A DNA stretch of 37,897 nucleotides from Acidimicrobiia bacterium (lineage in GTDB: Bacteria; Actinomycetota; Acidimicrobiia; Acidimicrobiales; AC-14): the NCBI GenBank assembly GCA_023265025.1, contig JAHFUP010000051.1:1-37897 (forward strand), written 5' to 3'. The translations under genes were made by a program, and so were the position numbers. Positions within the stretch are counted from its first letter, which is position 1. Every line of letters begins with the position of its first letter. This document shows positions 16,301 to 24,497 of the stretch, piece after piece. A model generated the notes under the pieces. It searched no databases and was not told the origin of the DNA. It saw only the letters and a list, made by a program, of their open reading frames with translations.

Positions 16301-17763
16301 AGCAGGTCAACCGGCTGGCCGACGTGTCGGTGAAGCTCGTCGCCGAGGACAACGTGGGCACCATCGCCGCCGGCGTCGCCAAGGCACTGGCCGAGGTCAT
16401 CCACATCTCGGGGGCCAACGGCGGCACCGGCGCCTCACCGCTCGGCTCCATCAAGCACGCCGGCCTGCCGTGGGAGCTGGGCGTGGCCGAGACCCAGCGG
16501 GCACTGATGGACAACGGCCTGCGCGACCGGGTCCGCCTCCGGATGGACGGCGGGCTCATGACCGGCCGCGACGTCCTCATGGCCGCCTTCCTGGGCGCGG
16601 ACGAGTATTCGTTCGGGACCGCGGCCATGATCGCCGAGGGCTGCATCATGCTGCGGGCCTGCCACAAGGACACCTGCACCACCGGCATCGCCACCCAGCG
16701 GCCCCACCTGCGGGCCAAGTTCGCCGGCACGCCCGAGGGCGTGGCCGCCTACATGCTGTTCATCGCGGACGAGATGCGCCGAGAGATGGCGGCCCTCGGG
16801 CTGCGCACCGTCGACGAGGCCATCGGGCGGGTCGAGTGCCTCCGCCAGCGGGTGATCGGCGAGACCCGGCCCGACTGCATGGACCTCACGCCCCTCATCA
16901 CCCCGCCGGACGACCTCGACGCGCCCCGCCACTTCCTCCGCCCCATGGCCCTGCAGAAGCCGCGCTCGGCGCTCGGTGACCGGCTGGCGGCCGACGCCTA
17001 CCGTCCGATGTGGGACGGCGACGACATCGAGCTGGAGTACGAGATCAGCAACGCCGACCGCACGGTGGGCGCCGCCCTGTCCGGTGCCCTGGCCCTGGAG
17101 TTCGGCTCCACGCCGCCCCCCGGCTCCGCCGAGGTGCGCTTCACCGGCTCCGCCGGCCAAAGTTTCGGCGCCTTTCTCGGCCACGGCATCGAGTTCGAGC
17201 TGACCGGCGAGGCCAACGACTACGTCGGCAAGGCCATGGCCGGCGGCCGCATCGTCATCCGGCCACCGGTCGATGATGCTGGAGACCCGGTGCTCGCCGG
17301 CAACACCTGCCTGTACGGCGCCACGGGCGGCGAGCTGTACATCGCCGGCTCCGCCGGCGAGCGATTCGGCGTGCGCAACTCGGGCGCCACCGCCGTCGTG
17401 GAGGGCGTCGGCGACCACGCGTGTGAGTACATGACCGGCGGCACCATCGTGGTCCTCGGCCCCGTGGGTTACAACCTCGGTGCCGGGATGACGGGGGGCC
17501 GGGCCTACGTCTGGGACCCCGGGGCGCAGCTCACCGCTCGGCTCAACACCGCCCTGGTCGAGGCGGCACGGCCCGACTCGGAGTCGCTCGAGGAGCTGCG
17601 CTGGCACATCGAGCGGCACCAGGAGCTCACCGGGTCGGCCCAGGCCACACGGCTGCTCGACGACTGGCTGTCGACGGTGGCCCACAGCTGGCTGGTGGCC
17701 CCGGTCGACCACATCCGGCGGATGGAGGCCCAGCAGGCGACACGGGTGGCAGCCAGCGCGTAA
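13366..17763 (+). CDS. gltB: Glutamate synthase, large subunit
   Basis: A 1465-residue glutamate synthase alpha subunit, complete. The N-terminal glutaminase domain begins at the catalytic Cys12 (ELDACGIGF), which would be exposed after removal of a short propeptide; next the central domain (about 430-720), the FMN-binding synthase domain (about 780-1150) with the 3Fe-4S cysteines in the CHKDTCTTG region, and the C-terminal GXGXG beta-helix (about 1200-1400). It moves the amide of glutamine to 2-oxoglutarate, giving two glutamates. GTG 13366 follows GCGAGGTGA. The NAD(P)H-oxidising small subunit gltD, often adjacent, is not in the window; it may be elsewhere or electrons may come from ferredoxin. 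A possible structured leader precedes it. Confidence 0.97.
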   Translation: MPISPTRELDACGIGFVAHSSGRASRDVVTAALGGLACVKHRGAVAADARSSDGSGLLLPIPPAIFGAGRGLAMLFVRGDDPRAAVEEAAKAEGIRVVEWRTPPTDDTVLGQLARQSAPVMLQAVLEADADGVPNGRPDERAAFRLRRRIAATTTGTYVASCSFRTVVYKGLITADSLAGYWLDLADERFEAPFAVFHQRFSTNTLPTWERAQPFRTLCHNGEINAVAGNINRMRARAVLGTEAAGLGPEALCRPVVDAEDSDSGQLDSVVELLTLAGRDIRHSVAMTIPEAWEGERDIASEVKGFYRYHASLMEPWDGPAGLIFTDGAGVGAALDRNGLRPLRWAVCEDGLVVCCSEAGAVDLAGRGQIRRGRLGPGQMLYVSPTAGVIFDAQNKQQLAAGGPYARWAQDGLRHQAAGRPIDPADDPAILERRQSIFGYSREELAMVLRYMANEAKEPTYSMGDDSPLPHLAGRPRPIHHYLRQRFAQVTNPPIDHLRERLVMSLRTLLGPRHPILTPRAESTELLVLKSFFVYPSTIVSLLTGDCSTFGCGHLDATFPIADGPDGLRAAVVRLANEAERMVTEGAGILIVDDGGVGEERAPVPALLATGAIHHRLVDRGLRSNTSLVVSADDARDVHYLACLLGYGADAICPGLALETVAREADQNVDSELNGAEAQHRLQAGLEDGVLKVMSKMGISTVDSYRGAQIFEVIGLGPEVVDVCLAGTPSVVGGVGWAELGEDALSRHAEGRMVEGGYYRALKNKGEFHTHNDPVVKALNEMKAAHLLQAAIRDGNNEQYDRFAALVNSRPPTELHDLLEFVPAGPPVPVGEVEPVTEIVKRFSTGAMSHGALSREAHETLTMAMNLIGGKSNCGEGGESHARFITRGHPTRDSNSRIKQIASGRFGVTPEYCAFADELNIKMAQGSKPGEGGQIPGNKVSEEIAALRHTQPGIGLISPPPHHDIYSIEDLAQLIYDLKQVNRLADVSVKLVAEDNVGTIAAGVAKALAEVIHISGANGGTGASPLGSIKHAGLPWELGVAETQRALMDNGLRDRVRLRMDGGLMTGRDVLMAAFLGADEYSFGTAAMIAEGCIMLRACHKDTCTTGIATQRPHLRAKFAGTPEGVAAYMLFIADEMRREMAALGLRTVDEAIGRVECLRQRVIGETRPDCMDLTPLITPPDDLDAPRHFLRPMALQKPRSALGDRLAADAYRPMWDGDDIELEYEISNADRTVGAALSGALALEFGSTPPPGSAEVRFTGSAGQSFGAFLGHGIEFELTGEANDYVGKAMAGGRIVIRPPVDDAGDPVLAGNTCLYGATGGELYIAGSAGERFGVRNSGATAVVEGVGDHACEYMTGGTIVVLGPVGYNLGAGMTGGRAYVWDPGAQLTARLNTALVEAARPDSESLEELRWHIERHQELTGSAQATRLLDDWLSTVAHSWLVAPVDHIRRMEAQQATRVAASA

Positions 17764-17785
17764 AGGGAGTACAGAGGGGGTCGCA

Positions 17786-18520
17786 ATGAGTTCCCGGCCC
17801 GGCGAACCCAGTGCAGAGGCCTTCGCCGACTTGGCGCGCGCCCTCTCGGGTCAGAGCGACGTCCATGAGACGCTGCAGAAAATCGTCGACCTGGCCGTGG
17901 AGACGGTCGTCGGCTGCGACCATGCCGGGATTTCAGTCCTCAAGGACGGCAAGGGCTCGACGCCCGCGGCGAGCGACGGCGTGCCGCGTCTGGTCGACGC
18001 CATCCAGTACGAGACCGGCGAGGGCCCGTGCCTCTCGGCGATCCGCGAGCACGAGGTGTTCCAGAGCGGGGACCTGGCGTCGGAGACCCGCTGGTCCCTG
18101 TTCGCGGCGCGGGCGGCCAAGGAGACCGGCGTGTCGAGCATGCTCTCCTTCCGGCTCTTCGTGGCCGGCGACACTCTCGGTGCCCTCAACCTGTACTCCG
18201 AGACCGTCGACGCGTTCGACGAGGGGTCGCGCACCGTGGGCCTCGTCTACGCCGCCCACGCGGCCATGGCGCTCGCGTCCGCCATGCACGACGAACAGAT
18301 GGGCCAGGCGCTCCAGTCGCGGGACCTGATCGGTCAGGCCAAGGGCATCCTGATGGCGCGCGAGGGTGTGGACGCCGACCAGGCCTTCGACATGCTCCGG
18401 CGGGCATCGCAGCGCCTGAACATCAAGCTCCGCGACGTCGCCGGCGACATGGTGGAGTCGACGCGGGCCGGAGGGTCAGCGGTGCCGGCAGACGACGACG
18501 AGAGCCAAGCCGGCACCTGA
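17786..18520 (+). CDS. GAF-ANTAR transcription antitermination regulator
   Basis: A 244-residue cytoplasmic two-domain protein. The GAF sensor domain covers about 20-165 (DETGEGPCLSA-like QYETGEGPCLSAI motif is visible), and an ANTAR RNA-binding domain covers about 170-222 (LIGQAKGILMAREGVDADQA, then FDMLRRASQRLNIKLRDVA). ANTAR proteins bind dual hairpins in nascent RNA to prevent termination; GAF-ANTAR pairs are abundant in actinobacteria. The ligand is unknown. ATG follows GAGGGGG. It starts 22 bases after gltB and may be co-transcribed with it, which would make a link with nitrogen metabolism reasonable but unproven. It ends converging on the acidic-repeat gene. Confidence 0.92.
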   Translation: MSSRPGEPSAEAFADLARALSGQSDVHETLQKIVDLAVETVVGCDHAGISVLKDGKGSTPAASDGVPRLVDAIQYETGEGPCLSAIREHEVFQSGDLASETRWSLFAARAAKETGVSSMLSFRLFVAGDTLGALNLYSETVDAFDEGSRTVGLVYAAHAAMALASAMHDEQMGQALQSRDLIGQAKGILMAREGVDADQAFDMLRRASQRLNIKLRDVAGDMVESTRAGGSAVPADDDESQAGT

Positions 18521-18565
18521 GAGGGTGCGGTCGCCAGCCGGCGGTGCTGACCTGGTCCTGGAGGC

Positions 18566-20053
18566 TTACCGACGGGTCCCCTTGACCGAGCCTTCGAGAC
18601 CCCCTTCTACACCCGTGTCGACACCGCAGACCAGCACCCGGCGGCCGTCCTTCCACGCCGACTCCTGGGGCACGATCTCGAAGTCCTTCAGCTTGGACTG
18701 CTCCATCGGGACGCCCAGGTACTCGGTGAGGGGCTGGCCGAGGCAGGCGTCGGCCGCGAACTGCACCAGCGCGTCCTTCCCCGGGTAGGGCGCATCGGCC
18801 GGCGCCGGGTGGTTGACCAGGAAGAAGATCTCCGAGTTGTGAGGCTCGGCGCAGGGCTTGACCTTCACGCCCCGGACCTCGTTGGACACCGCCGAGTCGA
18901 AGCAGTCGCCGACCTTCAGCTTCGAGTAATCGACGCCGTCCTCGCGCAGGGCGAGGTAGGCGAAGGTACCGCCGCCGACCAGCAACACCACGACCAGCAG
19001 CACGACGGCGACGACCGACCACCGGATGCCGCGGCCGGACTTCCGTTTCCCGTAAGGCGCCGGCTCGAAGGTGGCGGCGGCGTGGGGGGCGGGCTCGAAT
19101 GTCTGCGTCGGTGCCGGCGGCTCAGGCTTCGGCGCCGGCGGGGGCGTCCAGGTGCGAGGCGGGGGTGCCGGGCGCGGTGGCGGTGGCCGTGGCGTGGACG
19201 TCCCGTCGTCGAGGACCTCCGGCACATCCCATTCGTCCTCGTCCTCGTCCTCGTCGAGGTCGTCCTCCGCGACCTCCAGCTCCTCCTCGAGCTCGGCGTC
19301 CGGATCGTCGTCATCGTCGTCCTCGTCCGGCTCGTCCTCGAAGTCCTCCTCTTCGAAGTCCTCCTCGTCCTCGAAGTCGTCGCCCTCATCGACCTCGTCC
19401 TCGAAGTCGTCGTCCTCGAAGTCGTCGTCCTCGAAGTCGTCGTCCTCGAAGTCGTCGTCCTCGAAGTCGTCGTCCTCGAGGTCGTCGTCGAAGTCGTCGC
19501 CGAGCTCTGGCTCAGGAGACGCCGGCGCCACCAGCACCCGGGTGACCGGCTCGTCGGGGTCCGCGGGCGGGGCGACCGGGCGGGGCGCCGGCGCCGCCCG
19601 CCCGCCGGCTGCGGCCTGGTTCTCCTCCAGCCGCAGCGCGGCGGCCCGGATGAGGCCGCGGATGCGGGCGCCCGGATCCTCGCGGACGGGCTTGGGGGCC
19701 GGCTCCTCCCAGTCGTCGTCGAAGGTCTGCTCGGCCGCCAACCGGAGCCGAGGGGGCGCCTTCGTCCGGGGCGAGAGGATGGCGCCGCGGTCCCGGGCCG
19801 GCGGCGGTGTCGATGCCGCCTTCTGTGCCCTCGGCGTCTGGGATGTCAGCTTCCGGGCCGGCGCCTTGGCCGCCGCCGGCGCCTTCCTGACCGCGGCCTT
19901 CTTGAGGGGTGCCTTCTTCACCGGGGCCTTCTTCACGGGCGCCTTCTTGGCCGCGGCCTTGCCGACGACCACCTTCTTGGCCGCCGCCCGCTTCGCCGGC
20001 GAGCCAGTCGTGGATTTGCCCACCCGCCGCGCTCTTGCGTCGTCGTCTGCCAT
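18566..20053 (-). CDS. Membrane protein with histone-like basic tail, acidic repeats and septum-formation domain
   Basis: A 495-residue protein in four parts. Residues about 20-80 are Lys/Ala/Pro-rich with KKAPVKKAP repeats like the tails of histone H1 or bacterial HupB. Residues about 185-285 are extremely acidic, with five exact copies of EDDDF then longer Asp/Glu runs. A Pro-rich stretch leads to one transmembrane helix (about 348-368). The outside C-terminal domain (about 375-485, starting KVGDCFDSAV with conserved Cys and PHNSEIFF) matches the actinobacterial septum-formation domain family. The basic and acidic parts are cytoplasmic and could bind DNA and mask it, tethering nucleoid to membrane; that is inference. 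ATG follows GGAGGAC. No known single protein has this full layout to my knowledge. Confidence 0.8.
   Translation of the reverse strand: MADDDARARRVGKSTTGSPAKRAAAKKVVVGKAAAKKAPVKKAPVKKAPLKKAAVRKAPAAAKAPARKLTSQTPRAQKAASTPPPARDRGAILSPRTKAPPRLRLAAEQTFDDDWEEPAPKPVREDPGARIRGLIRAAALRLEENQAAAGGRAAPAPRPVAPPADPDEPVTRVLVAPASPEPELGDDFDDDLEDDDFEDDDFEDDDFEDDDFEDDDFEDEVDEGDDFEDEEDFEEEDFEDEPDEDDDDDDPDAELEEELEVAEDDLDEDEDEDEWDVPEVLDDGTSTPRPPPPRPAPPPRTWTPPPAPKPEPPAPTQTFEPAPHAAATFEPAPYGKRKSGRGIRWSVVAVVLLVVVLLVGGGTFAYLALREDGVDYSKLKVGDCFDSAVSNEVRGVKVKPCAEPHNSEIFFLVNHPAPADAPYPGKDALVQFAADACLGQPLTEYLGVPMEQSKLKDFEIVPQESAWKDGRRVLVCGVDTGVEGGLEGSVKGTRR
19401..19490. repeat. 15-base tandem repeat coding the EDDDF array
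   Basis: Five identical 15-base units (TCGAAGTCGTCGTCC on the plus strand) run from 19401 to 19475, with a sixth, diverged unit to 19490. Being in phase (5 codons), copy-number change by slippage would lengthen or shorten the acidic array without a frameshift. Confidence 0.95.
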
Positions 20054-20123
20054 GTCCTCCTCCAGAGCACCTCCGGCCGCCGGCCCGGCTCGCCGTCACG
20101 CTCGAGCGTTCCGATGCCGACCC

Positions 20124-20129
20124 AGCATA
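20124..20129 (-). promoter_or_regulatory. Candidate -10 element for the acidic-repeat gene
   Basis: TATGCT on the minus strand, about 70 bases before the ATG at 20053. The same hexamer appears in the promoters at 28801 and 30233. I see no good -35. Confidence 0.35.
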
Positions 20130-20200
20130 CGGGCCGGGAGTCCGCACCCGGCCGGCATGAAGGCGATCCTGCCCGCAGGCGCGACAATGGCGGACCGAAA

Positions 20201-20205
20201 GGAGG
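20201..20205 (+). promoter_or_regulatory. Shine-Dalgarno placing the aconitase start at ATC
   Basis: AAAGGAGG ends at 20205, six bases before ATC 20212. The next canonical in-frame start, GTG 20236, is 30 bases away from it and has no ribosome-binding site. Confidence 0.6.
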
Positions 20206-20211
20206 CAGGTC

Positions 20212-22473
20212 ATCACCGTCACCGCCAGTACGCCCGTGGAGCTCGTGCAGCGCCTGTACGCCGAACTGGACGACCGGGTGGCGGCCGGCCGCCGCCTCCT
20301 CGGCCGTCCCCTCACCCTGGCCGAGAAGGTGCTGGTCACCCATCTCGTCAACCGGGACATCGAGGCACCGGTCAGGGGCCGTTCCTACGTCGAGCTCCGT
20401 CCCGACCGCGTGGCCATGCAGGACGCCACCGCCCAGATGGCCGTCCTCCAGTTCATGACCGCCGGCCTGCCGTCGGTGCAGGTGCCCACCACCGTGCACT
20501 GCGACCACCTGATCCTCGCCCAGGACGGCGCCACCGCCGACCTGGCCGTGGCCGAAGAGGCCAACCGGGAGGTGTACGACTTCCTCTGCACCGCATCGAG
20601 CCGGTACGGGATCGGCTTCTGGAAGCCGGGCGCCGGCATCATCCACCAGATCGTCCTGGAGCGCTACGCCTTCCCGGGCGGGATGATCATCGGTACCGAC
20701 AGCCACACGCCGAACGCCGGCGGGCTGGCGTCGATCGCCATCGGCGTGGGCGGCGCGGACGCGGTCGACGTCATGACCGGCGGCCCCTTCGGCCTGCGCT
20801 GGCCCCGGCTCATCGGCATCCACCTGACCGGTGCGCTCTCGGGGTGGACGGCGCCCAAGGACGTCATCCTGCGCGTGGCCGAGATCCTGACGGTGCGAGG
20901 GGGCACGGGTGCCATCGTCGAGTACTTCGGTCCCGGCGCCGCCGCCCTGAGCGCCACGGGGAAGGCCACGATCTGCAACATGGGCGCCGAGATAGGCGCC
21001 ACCACGTCGATCTTCCCCTACGACGACCGCTCCCGGGCCTACATGGTCGCCACCGGCAGAGGGCCGCTGGCCGATGCCGCCGACGCGGTCGAGGCGCACC
21101 TCCGCCCCGACGACGAGGTGCTCGCCGACCCCGGCACCTTCTTCGACGAGGTCATCGAGATCGACCTGTCCACCCTGGAGCCCCACGTCGTCGGCCCCCA
21201 CACGCCCGACCTCGGTCGCAGCGTGTCGGCCCTGGGCGCCGAGGCCAAGGAGCGGGGGTGGCCGCTGGAACTGTCCCAGGCCCTCGTCGGCTCGTGCACC
21301 AACTCCTCCTACGAGGACATCGCCCGGGCCGCCAGCGTCGCCCGCCAGGCCACGGCCCGGGGCCTCCGGGTCCGCACGCCGCTGCTGGTCACGCCGGGCT
21401 CCGACTCGGTGCGGGCCACCGTCGAGCGGGACGGCCTGCTGGGCGACCTCGAGGCCGTGGGCGCCACCGTCCTGGCCAACGCCTGCGGGCCGTGCATCGG
21501 CCAGTGGGCCCGCTCCGACGTGATCGAGGGCAAGAGCAACTCGATCATCACGTCCTTCAACCGGAACTTCCCCAAGCGCAACGACGGCAACGCCGAGACC
21601 CACGCCTTCATCGCGTCGCCGGAGACCACGGTCGCCTACGCCCTGGCCGGCACCCTCGACTTCAACCCCCTGACCGATCCCATCGGCGACTCGCCCCTCG
21701 ACGAGCCCCAGGGCAGCGAGCTCCCGACCGGCGGGTTCGCCGCCGGCGACGCCGGGTTCATCGCCCCGGTCGAGAACGGCTCGGCGCCCGAGGTCGTCGT
21801 GGACCCCGGCAGCTCACGCATCCAGCTCCTCCAGCCGTTCCCGCCCAACACCGACGTCGAGCTCCTCGAGCTCCGGGTCCTGCTCAAAGCCCGCGGCAAG
21901 TGCACCACCGACCACATCTCCGCCGCCGGCAGGTGGCTGCGCTTCCGGGGCCACCTTGAGAACATCAGCGGGAACCTCTTCCTGTCGGCCACCAACGCCT
22001 ACACCGGTGCGTCGGGTGTGGGCTGGTGCGACGTCCACCAGGCCCGCGAGCCTTTCCCCGACGTGGCCCGCCACTACAAGGTCGCCGGCCTGGCCTGGGT
22101 GGCCGTCGGTGACGAGAACTATGGCGAGGGCTCGTCGCGGGAGCACGCGGCCATGGAGCCGCGGTTCATGGGCGGCCGGGCCGTGATCGTCCGCTCCTTC
22201 GCCCGCATCGCCGAGACAAACCTGAAGAAGCAGGGCGTGCTGCCCCTGGTCTTCGCCGACCCGGCGACCTACGACGCGATCGGCGAGCTAGACCGGATCT
22301 CGATCCTCGGGCTCGACCGGCTGGCGCCCGACCTGCCCGTCGCCTGCACGATCCACCGCCCCGACGGGTCCACCGTCGACTTCACCTGCACCCACACCCT
22401 CAGCGACGAGCACGTCGACTGGTACCGGGCGGGTAGCGCCCTCAACCTCATCCGGGAGCGCTTCGGGGTCTGA
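20212..22473 (+). CDS. Aconitate hydratase (mitochondrial-type)
   Basis: A 753-residue aconitase interconverting citrate and isocitrate in the TCA cycle. [4Fe-4S] ligands are in GSCTNS and ACGPCIGQW; the substrate-site segments GTDSHTPN and SSREHAAMEP are present, and length and layout match the mitochondrial/ACO2-like branch rather than the longer AcnA or AcnB. The best ribosome-binding site (AAAGGAGG) points to ATC 20212, giving MTVTASTPVELVQRLY, which fits related N-termini; with GTG 20236 the protein would be 745 residues. The gene's last 186 bases are also open on the minus strand as the end of a membrane protein gene. It stands alone, not with other TCA genes. Confidence 0.95.
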   Translation: MTVTASTPVELVQRLYAELDDRVAAGRRLLGRPLTLAEKVLVTHLVNRDIEAPVRGRSYVELRPDRVAMQDATAQMAVLQFMTAGLPSVQVPTTVHCDHLILAQDGATADLAVAEEANREVYDFLCTASSRYGIGFWKPGAGIIHQIVLERYAFPGGMIIGTDSHTPNAGGLASIAIGVGGADAVDVMTGGPFGLRWPRLIGIHLTGALSGWTAPKDVILRVAEILTVRGGTGAIVEYFGPGAAALSATGKATICNMGAEIGATTSIFPYDDRSRAYMVATGRGPLADAADAVEAHLRPDDEVLADPGTFFDEVIEIDLSTLEPHVVGPHTPDLGRSVSALGAEAKERGWPLELSQALVGSCTNSSYEDIARAASVARQATARGLRVRTPLLVTPGSDSVRATVERDGLLGDLEAVGATVLANACGPCIGQWARSDVIEGKSNSIITSFNRNFPKRNDGNAETHAFIASPETTVAYALAGTLDFNPLTDPIGDSPLDEPQGSELPTGGFAAGDAGFIAPVENGSAPEVVVDPGSSRIQLLQPFPPNTDVELLELRVLLKARGKCTTDHISAAGRWLRFRGHLENISGNLFLSATNAYTGASGVGWCDVHQAREPFPDVARHYKVAGLAWVAVGDENYGEGSSREHAAMEPRFMGGRAVIVRSFARIAETNLKKQGVLPLVFADPATYDAIGELDRISILGLDRLAPDLPVACTIHRPDGSTVDFTCTHTLSDEHVDWYRAGSALNLIRERFGV

Positions 22474-24396
22474 CTTCCGGAAGCGGAAGTACCCCCAGAA
22501 CGCGAACGAGAAGACGGCGAAGCCGACGAACAGGCCGATGACCACGCCGGCCGGCGACACCGAGGTGTTCGACACATAGCCGGTGCCCGGCCGCAGCAGG
22601 ATGTGGACGAACGCCAGCAGGGTCACGCCGTAGAGCACCCCCCAGGCAAGGCGGCTCCAACCGACGACCTTCGACCCCTCCAGCAGCCGCAGGGGCAGCA
22701 TGGCGATGACCAGGCTGTCGAGCGCGCACCAGAAGATGCCGCCCAGCAGGTTCTCGACCAGGATCGTCCCGAATGTCTTCCCGTCCTCCGCCGCCGCGGC
22801 CGACACCGGGAGCAGCGCCAACCACGCCCCGATGCTGAGGACGAGGAGGAAGGCCACCGTGCGGCCGGCCAGGCGGCCGGACTCGTCCTTTTCAAGGGAC
22901 CGGCTGAGGGCCAGCCCGCCCAGCAGGCCGTAGAAGTATCCGGGCTGGAAGTGCACGGCCCGGGACAGCAGCACACAGGCGACCGCGATCACGAAGGAGC
23001 CGGGGAGGGCGATGGGGCTGGCCCGCTCCCGGTACCGACGCCGGACGTGCACGACCTCGGGCAGGTCCGAGGCGAGCACGACGACGCCCGTGGCCAGGCT
23101 CAGTCCGAGGGCGCCGACGGCCGTCGCCGCGTCGAGGCGGCTGCTGGCCTGCATGGCGAACCACAACGGGCCGCTGAGGAGCAGGAAGGCCGCCAGCAGC
23201 GCGCCGTGATGGCGCCCGCCGCCGAGCGGGCGAGGCTTGAGGCCGAACCACCCCCGGACCTCGTCGTAGTGCTCCTCCAGGGTGGTGTTGAACAGCTCGG
23301 CGGGGAAGGCGATCATCACCAGCAGGCCGAGCACGGCCAGGGCGCTGATCAGAAGCTGGTCGGCACCGAAGTCGATCTGGTCGACCTGCGGGAGCGACGT
23401 GGCCAGCGCATTGCGGTGGATGGCGGCGTCGGTCACCTCGAAGGTCGACGTGGCCAGCACGGGGGTACCCGCCGAGCGGCAGCTGGCGGCGACGTCGTGG
23501 CGGCCGGGGTCGACGTCGCCGGGCACCGACAGCCCGCTCTTGCGGACGTCGCCGACAGTGTCGGGGCCCGTCGACCCGATGCGCCGGCCGTCGACGAAGA
23601 AGTACACCGTCGGGCATGCCGGTCCGGACTGGGCCCGCGACGGCGCCGCCTCCTCGCCGGCGCCGTCGCGGGCGGCCGGGTAGCCGGCCCCGGTCACGGT
23701 GATGCCGATGCCGGGCGGCCCCGACCGCCGGCCGCCGGCGGCGGTGGCGTCGAGGGTCGGTCCCCGGCCGGCCGGCGCCGGCGCCAGGGTGCTGGTGGTC
23801 GTGCTCGTGCTCGTGCTGGTCGTTGTCTCCGCCACCGTCGTCGTCGTCGACTCGAGGGTCGACGTCGTCGACTCGACCGTGGTGGTGGTCGCCGTCGCGG
23901 TCGTCGTGGTCGGGCGTGGGGCCGTCGTGGTCGCGGTGGTGGTCGTCGCCCGCGCCGTGGTGGTGGTCTCCTCGACGGTCGTCGTGGTCGCGGGCACCGT
24001 CGTGGTCGTCGCCGGCGTGGCCACGCCCGTGAGCGTGCTCCGCACCGTGTTGTCGGCGTTGTAGACGACGAACACCGAGCCGCTCAGAGTGCCGACGACG
24101 GTTGGCGAAAAGGCGACGTTGACGGTGCAGCTCGCCACCACGCCGGGCGTGCAGGAACCGCCCGTGATGCCGAACGGCCCGGTCGTGCCCACGCTGTTCA
24201 GCATCACCGGCGAGGCGCTGGAGAAGGTGAACGTCTGCGCCGAGGTGGAGTCGCCGGCCATGACCGGCCCGTACGAGGCGGTCGCCGGCAGCAGGGTCGG
24301 CGGCGCCGCCTGGGCGCCGGCGCCGGCCGCCCACAGGACCACCAGCAGGGCCGCGACCGCTCCCCCGATAGCGACCCTCGCGCTGCTTGCCGTCAC
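22288..24396 (-). CDS. Secreted/membrane protein with Ig-like domain, Thr-rich linker and multi-pass region
   Basis: A 702-residue protein of unknown function. A signal peptide (about 1-31, AAGAGAQA) is followed by a choice-of-anchor-D/ASPM-like beta domain (about 35-125, with paired Cys), a Thr-rich linker (about 130-220, TTTT and STST runs, likely O-glycosylated), a second beta domain with Cys (about 240-345), and then about eight hydrophobic helices from 365 to 655. GTG 24396 is chosen because the signal peptide starts there. The last 60 or so residues, after the final helix, are low-complexity and lie antisense to aconitase with no earlier stop; the biological end may have drifted by loss of the original stop. 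Divergent from rpsR. Confidence 0.65.
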   Translation of the reverse strand: MTASSARVAIGGAVAALLVVLWAAGAGAQAAPPTLLPATASYGPVMAGDSTSAQTFTFSSASPVMLNSVGTTGPFGITGGSCTPGVVASCTVNVAFSPTVVGTLSGSVFVVYNADNTVRSTLTGVATPATTTTVPATTTTVEETTTTARATTTTATTTAPRPTTTTATATTTTVESTTSTLESTTTTVAETTTSTSTSTTTSTLAPAPAGRGPTLDATAAGGRRSGPPGIGITVTGAGYPAARDGAGEEAAPSRAQSGPACPTVYFFVDGRRIGSTGPDTVGDVRKSGLSVPGDVDPGRHDVAASCRSAGTPVLATSTFEVTDAAIHRNALATSLPQVDQIDFGADQLLISALAVLGLLVMIAFPAELFNTTLEEHYDEVRGWFGLKPRPLGGGRHHGALLAAFLLLSGPLWFAMQASSRLDAATAVGALGLSLATGVVVLASDLPEVVHVRRRYRERASPIALPGSFVIAVACVLLSRAVHFQPGYFYGLLGGLALSRSLEKDESGRLAGRTVAFLLVLSIGAWLALLPVSAAAAEDGKTFGTILVENLLGGIFWCALDSLVIAMLPLRLLEGSKVVGWSRLAWGVLYGVTLLAFVHILLRPGTGYVSNTSVSPAGVVIGLFVGFAVFSFAFWGYFRFRKSDPEALPDEVEGATRPVPVDVLVAEGVGAGEVDGGPVGAVDRAGDGQVGRQPVEPEDRDPV

Positions 24397-24497
24397 CGCT
24401 CCCCCGTCGCCCGATCGAACACTGAGGCGACCGTTCCACCCTACGCCCGACCGCCAGGAACGGGTAGGTGCGACCTCAACCGCTACACTCGACGGCG

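Noticed and set aside
19401-19490. CRISPR-like array
   Set aside because: The units are contiguous, in-frame 15-mers without spacers inside a coding sequence. No other regularly spaced repeats were seen in the window.
19071-20200. Large plus-strand open frames opposite the acidic-repeat gene
   Set aside because: They are Ser/Arg runs made by the repetitive GTC/TCG sequence and have no ribosome-binding site or domain.
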